Origin: Cacconaster sp045601245
Lineage (GTDB): Bacteria > Bacteroidota > Bacteroidia > Bacteroidales > UBA932
Reading direction: 5' to 3'
DNA length: 64,000 nt
Assembly: GCA_045601245.1 (NCBI GenBank)
Contig: JAZRZH010000026.1
Coordinates: 7,168-71,167, forward strand
The notes beneath the pieces are model-generated. The model ran no database searches. It worked only from the letters and a program-made list of their open reading frames with translations, and was not told where the DNA came from. The translations under genes and the position numbers were made by a program. Below are positions 53,072 to 62,100 of the stretch, one piece after another; positions within the stretch are counted from its first letter, which is position 1, and every line of letters starts with the position of its first letter.

Positions 53072-53200
53072 TTAATCCCAGTTCCATATATCGCCGTCGT
53101 CCGGATCCTCAAGCGGCGAAGCCGCAAAAGTGAGCACAGTGTCCAAAACACAGGCCTCCATTTCAGGTCTCAAATACTGCTCTCTGTCATTAGATTTCAT
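53072..53200 (-). CDS. Small leader-type protein (42 aa) of the fimbrillin-like operon
   Basis: ATG at 53198-53200, TAA at 53072-53074; 42 residues beginning MKSNDREQYLRPEMEACVLD and ending in an acidic, Trp-rich tail (DPDDGDIWNWD). Short proteins with a YxxPE-like N-terminal half and a D/W-rich end often precede fimbrillin-like genes in this phylum as far as I know; no role is established. It is 21 bases upstream of the 654-aa lipoprotein gene, so it heads the operon and is the first gene after the regulated promoter region. Confidence 0.65.
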   Translation of the reverse strand: MKSNDREQYLRPEMEACVLDTVLTFAASPLEDPDDGDIWNWD

Positions 53201-53534
53201 ATTTTTCCAATTATCTTACATAATTAATATTGATAAAGTTCGCATATCGTATATTGTCCATCAAGGTCATAAAAGGTCATTTGCGAACAATCTATAAATC
53301 ACCCCAGCGAAGGTGTCACCTAAGGCTTTTAAGACCAGCGCAAATAATTGGCTGATTGCAGTTATTTAAGCATCTTTGTACAGTCATTTGAAAATTATTG
53401 GATAATGGGGTGCTAACTTTCTATTCTGATCTTGATTCTGGCGGAGGCAGGATATATATCAGGCTTGTGCGCAGCAAATAATGACCTAATTTGACCTTGA
53501 TAATGCGCATTAGTAAGGGTATCTTTGTCGCACT
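53201..53534. promoter_or_regulatory. Divergent regulatory region with paired TGACC direct repeats
   Basis: 334 bases without a gene. At 53263-53280 AAGGTCAT occurs twice, 10 bases apart; read toward the surface operon this is ATGACC-N4-ATGACCTTGAT. At 53481-53500 the sequence read toward the regulator is ATGACC-N4-TTGACCTTGAT. Thus both divergent promoters carry the same element at the same orientation, and on the regulator side its CTTG is 20 bases before the -7 box TATCTTTG (53520-53527). The surface-operon -7 box is poor, so activation may be required. Confidence 0.6.
53520..53527 (+). promoter_or_regulatory. Bacteroidota -7 element for the 190-aa regulator gene
   Basis: TATCTTTG, 7 bases before the ATG at 53535, with TTG at 53497-53499 twenty bases upstream. 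The mRNA is probably almost leaderless. Confidence 0.55.
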
Positions 53535-54107
53535 ATGGCAAACAAACAAATACCGGAACTCTCGTATCTGCTGTCCGAAGTTGAAAAACGATACGGACGA
53601 AGGATTGCGACAAGCACCGATTTCGAGTCCCTGTCCGTGGTGATAGAGCATGAAATCGGAGAATTGGTTTCCAGTTCAACGCTCAAGCGTTTGTGGGGAT
53701 ATATGACTATGAAGCCCACGCCGAGAATAAGTACTCTTGATATTCTTTCAAGATATGCAGGATACAGGAATTTTGCCAGTTTCTGCGATAATCTGCGCAA
53801 CCTAGAAATATTTCAGTCGCAATTTCTAAACATAAGATTCCTCAATCCCAAGGATCTTGAACAAGGCGCAACTGTCACCATCGGATGGAATCCCAATAGA
53901 ATAGTCAAATTGAGATATCTCTGTGATACAGAATTTGAAGTAATTGAATCCATTAACTCAAAACTGGCCGCAGGGGACAGGTTCAGCCTTGGAACGATAA
54001 TCATCGGTTACCCTCTGTACATACCATACATACTCAGAAACGGAGAGAAGACACCGCCCTACGTCGCAGGAATCAAGTCAGGACTCACTGTTATCGAAAT
54101 AGATTAA
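53535..54107 (+). CDS. Putative regulator beside the surface-protein operon
   Basis: A 190-aa cytosolic protein. The first 95 residues are helical, with the pattern SSTLKRLWGYM followed by STLDILSRYAGYRNFASFC, seen in many short Bacteroidota proteins beside surface genes and probably DNA-binding. The last 95 residues are beta-rich (TVTIGWNPNRIVKLRYLC) and could bind a ligand. The gene is divergent from the fimbrillin-like operon and shares a promoter box with it, so it is the best candidate for the factor that controls both. Its TAA overlaps the stop of the convergent FISUMP gene (TTAA). Confidence 0.6.
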   Translation: MANKQIPELSYLLSEVEKRYGRRIATSTDFESLSVVIEHEIGELVSSSTLKRLWGYMTMKPTPRISTLDILSRYAGYRNFASFCDNLRNLEIFQSQFLNIRFLNPKDLEQGATVTIGWNPNRIVKLRYLCDTEFEVIESINSKLAAGDRFSLGTIIIGYPLYIPYILRNGEKTPPYVAGIKSGLTVIEID

Positions 54108-55537
54108 TATTCCTTGCAGCATCTGACAGGCAGCGCGCAGGACATATTATACCTTTGTTTCTGGCAGGTGCTGACACTGTCGCTCTGAATGATAAGAGAA
54201 ATATCAACCCAGCCGTCATGAGGATCTTCGGTGCAGGTCCAGCATCCGGAAATCTCTCCCACTGACTTCAATACTCCTGACATATTGCAGAAACCTGAAG
54301 CTGGATACCAGCAAGGGGCAAGTGTGCCGAATGCAGCCGAAAGATCGATGCCGGCAACACTATTGTCCCATCTGCAAACAGCATTGTCATCAGTTCTGAA
54401 ATCGGTATAATAAAGTGCCATCATCCAAATACCGGAAGGCCATTCGGGAACACGCCAGCCGGCCGGACATGGATCATTCACAGTCTTGAACGAAGACCAT
54501 GAAGCATCTTCAATATATTTCATATGCTTCTTTATTATTTTGCTTGACTTGATATATGTCATTGGACGGGCTGTGACAGTGCTCATATATAAAGGCTCCG
54601 CAGTTGTCATTACTGGCGATGGCCAAGGCACAGTGGAAGCCGCAGAAATATTACCGAATAATGACGACGCACCCGGGAAAGGATCCTTACGTCCCCATTG
54701 AAACATCAGTCCAAGAGACCTGACATTGCCGGGGCTATTGCTTGTGGCACCTATATTCCTATCCATCATAGTACCTGAATTGCCGGCATACGGCTGACAT
54801 TCGGCATCTGGGTCATATCCTTTACAACACCAAATATGCCAGGACCATACGATTGTTCCAGAAGAATCCCGGACAGCAATCAATGCATTGCCGTCACGCC
54901 CTGTAGCCCTGAATGTGACATATCCGTCTGAATATGTTGCATCACTGATTAAATCACAAGGAGAAATCTGCTCATCAGTACCGAAAGATTCCCACAGAAC
55001 AGATGCAGATGACGGCAGCCCATCCAGGGGTTCCTTCGTGCTACCCTTGCAATCAGCTTTGAACTTATATCTTCCAGCAGAAGGTACAATATAACAATTA
55101 GCGCATCCCTTTAAAGACAGATCCGTGATCCGCTGTGAATTAATCTTAGCATTAGGACGCCCGGGGTTCACCGCAACGGTCTTTGATGATGAACCATCAT
55201 TGACGACAGGTGCCGTATCAGCCACATTTGATGGAATATCAATCCCCGAATATTTGCCCTTTATTCTTTCAAATCTCAGACGCTGTTGCTCGGTCATTGA
55301 ACCGGAACCATCCTGAATCTTGGATTGAAGTGCTTTCAATTCCTCAACGCAGGCAGAAAGTTCCCGCCTTGAGACGGTTTCTCCTCTTCCCATCCTATCC
55401 TTCAACATTTTACACTGAAGGATTATTGACTCATACTGGTCAAGAATTATTTCCCAGTTGCGCACCTGTGCGGATACCGCTATGGAAAACGCCAGAAATA
55501 TCGGCAAAAAGACCTGGAGTGGATATTTGAACTTCAT
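54104..55537 (-). CDS. Exported FISUMP-domain protein with coiled coil
   Basis: A 477-aa protein: signal peptide (residues 1-23, no lipobox), a helical coiled-coil region (about 25-110; QSKIQDGSGSMTEQQRLRFERIK in that area), a beta-rich linker domain, and a C-terminal FISUMP region (MDRNIGATSNSPGNVRSLG, FQWGRKDPFPG, CPAGWRVPEW, ALPVRCCKE). It is divergent from the Ser/Thr kinase gene, with only 68 bases between. Surface or periplasmic location and a link to the kinase are inferences. Confidence 0.7.
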   Translation of the reverse strand: MKFKYPLQVFLPIFLAFSIAVSAQVRNWEIILDQYESIILQCKMLKDRMGRGETVSRRELSACVEELKALQSKIQDGSGSMTEQQRLRFERIKGKYSGIDIPSNVADTAPVVNDGSSSKTVAVNPGRPNAKINSQRITDLSLKGCANCYIVPSAGRYKFKADCKGSTKEPLDGLPSSASVLWESFGTDEQISPCDLISDATYSDGYVTFRATGRDGNALIAVRDSSGTIVWSWHIWCCKGYDPDAECQPYAGNSGTMMDRNIGATSNSPGNVRSLGLMFQWGRKDPFPGASSLFGNISAASTVPWPSPVMTTAEPLYMSTVTARPMTYIKSSKIIKKHMKYIEDASWSSFKTVNDPCPAGWRVPEWPSGIWMMALYYTDFRTDDNAVCRWDNSVAGIDLSAAFGTLAPCWYPASGFCNMSGVLKSVGEISGCWTCTEDPHDGWVDISLIIQSDSVSTCQKQRYNMSCALPVRCCKEY

Positions 55538-55556
55538 ATGATATGCTATTAATTGG

Positions 55557-55564
55557 CAAATTTA
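55557..55564 (-). promoter_or_regulatory. Bacteroidota -7 element for the FISUMP gene at 54104-55537
   Basis: Minus-strand TAAATTTG, 19 bases before the start codon. Confidence 0.45.
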
Positions 55565-55576
55565 GCATAATTAGAT

Positions 55577-55584
55577 TAATTTTG
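55577..55584 (+). promoter_or_regulatory. Bacteroidota -7 element for the kinase gene
   Basis: TAATTTTG, 21 bases before the ATG at 55606. A single AAGGTCA (55597-55603), the half-site seen twice in each divergent box at 53.2-53.5 kb, lies just before the ATG. Confidence 0.45.
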
Positions 55585-55605
55585 TCCGGATAGAATAAGG
55601 TCAAT

Positions 55606-56511
55606 ATGGCATCCCAATCAGGATTCTTCACATCGACGGAGAGTATTCAATTTGCGACCGATATGCAATTGGAACTGCTCTATGAATCTTTGTATGGCTT
55701 TTCACAAATATGGAAAGCCTGTATTGACGGACAATATCGCATACTGAAAACTCTGAAGCCAAACATACGCGAAAATGCTGTTTATGAGGCTCTTTTACGC
55801 AAGGAATTCGAAATAGGGCACTCTCTTCATCACCCTAATATCTGTAATTACATAGCTTTTGGCAGCAATCCTGATATTGGTAATTATATCGAGATGGAAT
55901 GGATTGACGGACCGAATCTTAGAGATTTTGCCAGCAGTCCTGAGTGCAGACGCGGCACTATGGGGAAATTGACTGAGCAAATATGTGATGCCCTTCAGCA
56001 CATCCATACAAAGCAGATCATTCATAGGGACCTGAAACCTGATAATATCCTTGTCACACGTAACGGTCATTACATTAAGATTATTGATTTCGGATTCGCT
56101 GACAGCGACAGCCATTGTTATCTGAAGAGTGCGGCAGGGACAAAGGTGTATGCAGCGCCTGAGCTATTATCCGGTGGCACGGCAGACTGCCGGAGCGATA
56201 TATATTCACTCGGCATCATTCTGGAAGAACTTAATATTTCAGGCAAGATTCGCCGCATAGCCAGAAAATGCAGCAATGCTGACCCTGAAAAAAGATATCA
56301 GGACATTTCAGAGGTTAAGAATGCTCTTGACAAGAAATCTTTCACTGGAATAATAATATCCCTGGCAATCATAATAGCCTCAGCCGCCGCTCTCATAATG
56401 CTATACAACGACCGCTCGCGCTGCAGCGCCGCCGATATCGACAACATTATGGAACAGGCCACCGAAATGATTGAGGAGGCCTGCCACAACGATAACAACA
56501 CATCACTATGA
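55606..56511 (+). CDS. Membrane-anchored Ser/Thr protein kinase
   Basis: A 301-aa Hanks-type kinase. The catalytic loop HRDLKPDN (Asp142) and the DFG motif (Asp161) are intact, the likely ATP lysine is in RILKTLKP, and APELLSGG and DIYSLGIIL match later subdomains. The glycine-rich loop is weak. One transmembrane segment (about 244-262) is followed by only about 38 residues outside, so it lacks the usual PASTA-type sensor. It is coupled (ATGA) to the next gene and divergent from the FISUMP gene, which may supply the outside signal or be a target (inference). Confidence 0.85.
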   Translation: MASQSGFFTSTESIQFATDMQLELLYESLYGFSQIWKACIDGQYRILKTLKPNIRENAVYEALLRKEFEIGHSLHHPNICNYIAFGSNPDIGNYIEMEWIDGPNLRDFASSPECRRGTMGKLTEQICDALQHIHTKQIIHRDLKPDNILVTRNGHYIKIIDFGFADSDSHCYLKSAAGTKVYAAPELLSGGTADCRSDIYSLGIILEELNISGKIRRIARKCSNADPEKRYQDISEVKNALDKKSFTGIIISLAIIIASAAALIMLYNDRSRCSAADIDNIMEQATEMIEEACHNDNNTSL

Positions 56512-57008
56512 AACTCCTCCTCATCCTCTCAATCCTCATCGGCAGCCTGACTGCCGGCAAAAAGGCTCCGTCGGAAGCGGAGATGACCGGCCGCTGGGGC
56601 TATGTCGCAAATGAATTCGTATTTATGGACAAGGAAGGCCCGACGCCGGACAAGAAGTCGGTGGACGAGCATCTGAAGGCAATGGGAGCAACAAGGAGCA
56701 ACTGCCAGGTGACATTCTCCGAAGGGCGCAAGGGCAGCCTGAAGCTCGGTAGCAGGTCATTGGACTTCGACTGGAGCCTGGACTCCAGGACGAAGCAGTT
56801 CAAGGCCACTGTGGCGATGGTGTCTATCAAAGGTTATTTGGTACGGGACGGCAAGCGCATCGTACTTGTCTTCAAGCGTTCGGATCTGTTCCTGATAATG
56901 CGCTACCTCTGCACCTCCGAAGGCCGCAAGCACATCGCCCCTCTCGGGGAACTGCTGGACTCCACCAAGGGTCTGACCCTCGCTATGGCATTTGAGCCGC
57001 TCAACTGA
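56508..57008 (+). CDS. Exported DUF4923-like (lipocalin-type) protein
   Basis: A 166-aa protein with a signal peptide (residues 1-17). The mature part has GRWGYVANEFVFMDKEG and beta strands with KGYLVRDGKRIVLVF, a layout like the DUF4923 lipocalin-type family; the match is moderate. It overlaps the kinase gene by four bases, so the two are coexpressed. It may bind a small lipid-like ligand (inference). Confidence 0.6.
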   Translation: MKLLLILSILIGSLTAGKKAPSEAEMTGRWGYVANEFVFMDKEGPTPDKKSVDEHLKAMGATRSNCQVTFSEGRKGSLKLGSRSLDFDWSLDSRTKQFKATVAMVSIKGYLVRDGKRIVLVFKRSDLFLIMRYLCTSEGRKHIAPLGELLDSTKGLTLAMAFEPLN

Positions 57009-57070
57009 CGTCAAACCGCTCGACCGGTTCCGCCGGTCTTGAAAGAATATCAGCCGGCATAAACGGCAAC

Positions 57071-57100
57071 GCCATCCTTGGAACATGCTCCAAGGATGGC
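57071..57100. terminator. Hairpin between the DUF4923-like and GH97 genes
   Basis: GCCATCCTTGGA (57071-57082) and TCCAAGGATGGC (57089-57100) form a perfect 12-bp stem with a 6-base loop. It sits between convergent genes; there is no T-run directly after it on the plus strand, so it may act as a boundary hairpin for both transcripts. Confidence 0.55.
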
Positions 57101-57149
57101 GGCCATAATCAAAAAAAGAAATATGCGTTTTGTGCAAAAACGCAGCGCA

Positions 57150-59144
57150 CTATTTAATAATCATCGCAAATCCTCCGCCTGGGGCCATATGGATCTTGAC
57201 AGGTGTACCTGAGGAGACTTTCAGCTTCTCGCACTTATAGTCGTTGGCATTGCGGTCGGCGTTGACGCCGTCACGGAAAATGCTTGCAGTCTTATTGCCC
57301 TTGAGGAAGCTGAAATTGACGGTAATGTCACGCGCCTCCCAGTTGGTCAGGCCGCCGACGTACCAGGTCTTGCCGCTGCGACGGGCCTCCACGATGTATT
57401 CACCGACTTTGGCATCCAGAACGACAGTCTCATCCCATATTGTAGGTATCTGAGTAATGAAGCTGGTGGTCTCCTGCTCCCTCATATAATTGGAAGGAGT
57501 GTCGCAGAGCATCTCGAACGGAGAGTCGAAGATAATATATTCAGCCACCTGACGGCTGCGTGTGCCCGGTGTCAGAGGGTTGGAATAATTGGCCACATAT
57601 TCCTTTTTGATGACATTGTGCAGACCGCCCTGTGTGTAATCGACAGGTCCTGAAAGCTGGCGTATGAACGGGAATGTCACGTCATAGTCAACCATCACTT
57701 CACCGTTCTTGATCCACTTCACCTCTTCGAGGCCGTACACGCCCTCGAAATTGACGACGTGCGGGTAAGTGTGATTCATGCCGGCAGGCGGATACATGCC
57801 GTGGTAGTCGAGCATCAGGTGATATTTGGCGCAAGCCTCGTTGATGCGGTACAGGCGCTCTACTGCAAGTTGGTCGTTGCGGTTGATGAAGTCTATCTTG
57901 AAGCCCTTGACACCCATTTCGGAATATTTCTGGCAGACTGCCTCAAGGTCTCTGTCGAGCAGGTATGCAACGCCCCAGAGGACTATGCCCACATTCTTGC
58001 TCTTTGCATGGTCGATTATGGCCTGGAGGTCAATTTCAGGGACTATCTTGAGCATATCCAGATGGTCGGACCAGCCTTCGTCAAGCACCACGTATTCGAT
58101 GCCGTTCGCTGCTGCGAAATCAATGTAATACTTGTATGTCTCAGTGTTGATGCCGGCACGGAAATCCACTCCGGTGATATTCCAGTCATTCCACCAGTCC
58201 CACGCAATCTTGCCAGGCTTGACCCAGGAGAAATCGCCGATACGGTTGGCTGATGCAGTGAGGGCCACGATGTTGTTGGTAAGCAGCGCGCCGTCATTCT
58301 CCGCAATTGCAAGGATTCTCCAAGGGAAGAGATGAGGCTGCTTTGCACTGGAAGCGTCGCGGATGATGGCAATATCTTCAGAGTAGGCTTCCACCATCTC
58401 CTCGCCCCTCTTCGTGCCGACCTTGACCTCTGAAGGTATCTTGGCATAATCTCCTGCAAGGGAGTGCTCGCGGGCGCTGTTCTTCTTGAGGAACATTCCC
58501 GGATATGCCTCGATGTCGGATTCCGCAATCTCAACGTTGAGACCATTGTTGAGCTGGACGAGCAGAGGTGTGAATGCGATGGACTCTGCATTGAAGGTAT
58601 CCAGAGTCTCGACCTTGTAGATATTCTGGAAATTGGTGGTATAAGGCTTTTTCTTACCTGTAGTGTAGCCAACGAATGTCTTGTAATCGAAGTCGAAATT
58701 GAATTCGGCCTGTTCTGCATTCACCTTCTCACCGCCCTTGAGGCCGGAGAAATAGAATCTGTATGCCACGCCTTCGTTGTCATATGCGCGGAATATCACG
58801 CCGAAGTCATCCTTGAAGCGTATGTCAAGTTCGGAATAAGCATAATCAACCGATGCGGCCTTGTAGATTGGGGTCTTGAAAGTACCCTTTTTCTTGTCGG
58901 TGGATGTCTTGGACACCTTGGAACCAGGGCCGTATGTCACGCCATCCACAGTCATTGATATAGCGGATGGCTGGATGACGGTCTGGCCGCCGTGCACTAC
59001 AGACCAGGTGAAACTGTCACCGGTCTCTACGTTGATGACTGTTTTCCCGTCAGGGGATGTCAGGGAATAGGACTTTTCCTTCGCCGCCTGGGCGCTGCCG
59101 GCCATCATCAGAGCCAGCGAGATGAACATTAATAACTTTTTCAT
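57150..59144 (-). CDS. Glycoside hydrolase family 97 enzyme
   Basis: A 664-aa exported alpha-glycosidase with signal peptide (residues 1-20). The order is N-terminal beta-sandwich (SYSLTSPDGKTVINVETGD), TIM barrel (AWDWWNDWNITGVDFRAG, EYVVLDEGWSD, GVKGFKIDFINRND) and a C-terminal beta part. The Asp in KIDFINRND is where retaining GH97 members (alpha-galactosidase type) have the nucleophile, whereas SusB-like inverting members use glutamates elsewhere; retaining is therefore more likely, but this needs alignment. No susCD pair is nearby. It starts 17 bases after the alpha-2-macroglobulin-like gene on the same strand. Confidence 0.92.
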   Translation of the reverse strand: MKKLLMFISLALMMAGSAQAAKEKSYSLTSPDGKTVINVETGDSFTWSVVHGGQTVIQPSAISMTVDGVTYGPGSKVSKTSTDKKKGTFKTPIYKAASVDYAYSELDIRFKDDFGVIFRAYDNEGVAYRFYFSGLKGGEKVNAEQAEFNFDFDYKTFVGYTTGKKKPYTTNFQNIYKVETLDTFNAESIAFTPLLVQLNNGLNVEIAESDIEAYPGMFLKKNSAREHSLAGDYAKIPSEVKVGTKRGEEMVEAYSEDIAIIRDASSAKQPHLFPWRILAIAENDGALLTNNIVALTASANRIGDFSWVKPGKIAWDWWNDWNITGVDFRAGINTETYKYYIDFAAANGIEYVVLDEGWSDHLDMLKIVPEIDLQAIIDHAKSKNVGIVLWGVAYLLDRDLEAVCQKYSEMGVKGFKIDFINRNDQLAVERLYRINEACAKYHLMLDYHGMYPPAGMNHTYPHVVNFEGVYGLEEVKWIKNGEVMVDYDVTFPFIRQLSGPVDYTQGGLHNVIKKEYVANYSNPLTPGTRSRQVAEYIIFDSPFEMLCDTPSNYMREQETTSFITQIPTIWDETVVLDAKVGEYIVEARRSGKTWYVGGLTNWEARDITVNFSFLKGNKTASIFRDGVNADRNANDYKCEKLKVSSGTPVKIHMAPGGGFAMIIK

Positions 59145-59161
59145 ATATGATAAAAATTGAT

Positions 59162-62100
59162 TTAATCTGAACTGAGTGCCGACGGTCTGTCATTGGCCCG
59201 GTAATGCGGTGCGTAGACAGACTCGATAACCAGAGCCGGGGTCTGGAAACAGCCCTTCTGCGTGACATAGAACTGCTCAGACACTGCAGTCCTGTCCTCC
59301 GGATAGACATCATACCAGTATTCGGTCGCATCCGGCAGCACGTTGCGGTAGCCCTGCGGAGTCGGGCAGTTCAATGCCCTGAACAGCCACGGACGCCATC
59401 CCATAGGGCCGGAGAGCTGTTCCACAGGCATCAGGTTTGCCGGACGGCTTGCCAAAAGCCGCACGAAACAGCGGTTCTCCTCATTCCAGACATTGTACCT
59501 GACGGTGACCTTGTCACCGACATGCAGAAGGTCCCCGTCCTTGAGTTCCGCATAGCTTATGCGTCCGTCGGCATCACGTGTCTCGCGAAGGTATTCGCGG
59601 GAGACGGACATTCCGTTGCCGGATGCCATAATCTGGCTGAAAGGCTTCTCCCACGATGCCGAAAGTGAGATGACGCGCGTCTGCTGCAATTCCTCAGGAC
59701 ATGAAAGCACCTCGAGCAGCGCATCCACGTATGCCGGATCCTTACCCCACTGCTGGGTCTCCTTCTGCACCATCATCCAGAGGCAGATGCGGTCATCGCC
59801 CAGCAGGCGGTGCAGCAGCGTATGCTCATATAGTTCGCCCTCGAGCAGACCGCGCCACGGCATGAAAGCATTAGGGAAATATGCACCGCCGGAAGGATGC
59901 TCCACCGCATATTCACGGAGTGAAGCGATGTCCTTCTCCATGGATTTTTCAAGCTTTCGTACAGTGCCGAGTTCTATGCCCCAGGCCTTCGCGAGAGCAG
60001 TCCCCGCCTCATCGGCGCTCAGACGGCGCAGAGTCAGGGCGCGTCTGGTCTTGAGGGCAATCTGCCCCTGCAGCCCGCGGTCCTTGCCGGGTGTAAGGTA
60101 TTCGCGCACACTCTTGCGGAATTCCTTCAGAGCCTTCGTATCAGCATCTCCTGCATCAAAGGCGACACCGTCATACAGACTCCTGACATAGAGATATTGT
60201 GGCAGACTGATACCGCTCCACCATACATTTTTGGAATAATTGCCGAGCACCGCCCTGTCGAGCCACTGCACGGCCGAAGCGTAATCCTCCGCTGCATTGT
60301 CGAGTACGAAAAGTCTCTCGAGCACCATAGCCGTGACAACGGCACTGGAACTCATTGAAGGGAACCATCCCCACCCACCGTCAGTGTTACGGCAGGCGGC
60401 GAGCTTCTGAAGCAGTGCTTCGTAAGGCATTTTCAGGGCTGCGGCCACCTTGATTGAGCCGGAGAGCGCCACAGCATTGACTGCGGCAGTGTCCACCTCG
60501 GCAGGCAGAGCCTCAAGCAGCATATCGTGTATCGATATCTCCTTCATCTGCGCATCATCCGCCAACCCGTTGACGAACTGGCTGCGCAACTGCGCAATGA
60601 TGGCGTCTCTGTCAGCTCCGCTAAGGACCAGGGCCGAATGGGATTCGGTAATGGTCTGGCTTGCCGGATATACCGGCACGCTGACAAATATCGCGTCCGC
60701 AGCATCGTTGCCACCTTTTTCCGTAACCTGAGGGATGAAACTGAGCTTTATGCCGAGGCTGTCAATGCCCTGCGGCACCGTTACTTCGTATTCGCAGTCC
60801 TTCTGTGAAGAAGCATCAATGCTGAGGCTGGCTTCCTGTGCGCTGATGAGACGAGCGGTCTTGTAATCTCCGCCGTCAAGCAGTTCTACCTTCACAATGC
60901 CGTCCACCTGACGGTCCAGGGAATTAGAGAATTTCGCCTTGACTACATAGCGGTCGCCTTCATAAAGTATCCTCGGCTGCTGCAATGACACTTCGACAGG
61001 CACTCTGACCACCATTTCAGTTGATGTCACAGCATTGTTCATCTGTGCGTCGTGAGCGAAGATCTGAACTATGAAAGTGGAAAGTTTGTCGGATGTACGC
61101 ACGTCGAATGACATATTGCCGTCCGCATCCGCTTTCAAGAACGGCTCGAAGGCCAGCACAGTGCCGAAATCGCTGCGCACTGCAGGCTCAACGCCCGCGG
61201 CATGGTCTTCAATCCTGAACGCTGCTTCTGTCTGAACTGATGCATTTTCCGCTACAGCGTCTAACATCATCGGGGCAGCGGCCTTGGATGCCATCATCAC
61301 GCGGCCCGCCGCGCGTCCCTTGCTCTTTCCGTAACCGACGACATAAATATCCTCTGTCTGCCCGCCATTTGCAGCATTGCGGACGAACTGAATATATGGC
61401 GCCGAAGGCACAGGCAGGTAGATGCCGATATACCTGTTGGAGCCGAAGGCCTCCATCGCCTTGTCATAGACCGAAGCGAGGCCCTCCACACCCGGGCGGG
61501 ATTTCAAAAAGAAGGTATAGATGGACGCCGGGCCTGCCGCAGTGTGCATGCGGGTAAACTTCAGAGGCAGGAGATGTTCCTTCGCAGGGCGTACAAATGC
61601 ATGGTCCCAGCAGAAAGCCTGGCCGTCGCGGAAATAGAGCACATAGGCTCGCGTCTCGTAAGGTATATCCTTCACATTGTCAAAACATACCCTGACTATG
61701 GAACCGTCAGAGCCTTTGACGCCATCAAGATGCACGAGACGCGTGTCAAGAGGCACATTGCCCGGGCCGTAAAGAGCGACGCATGCCCACATCGGGCCCG
61801 AAGTGGTGCCGATGAGAAATGCAGGCACATCGCCGTCTAGCGGCAGGAAGATATGCGCAAGGCTGTCGTTTATGACCTTGTCATCCTCTGTCATCTTGAA
61901 GAATGTGCATTCTGCAGAGCAACTGTATTTGCCCTTGGAGGACTCGGCTTCCAAGGTATAAATGCCTTGCGGCAGACTGCACAGATCTATAGTCAAAGAC
62001 TTTTCTGAACTGCATTCCCCGCTGAGCAGAGTCCTGCCTTCGCGTGTCAGCCTGTACTTGATGGCAAGTTCTCCGTAAGAGCTGTTGATAGCAAACACAG

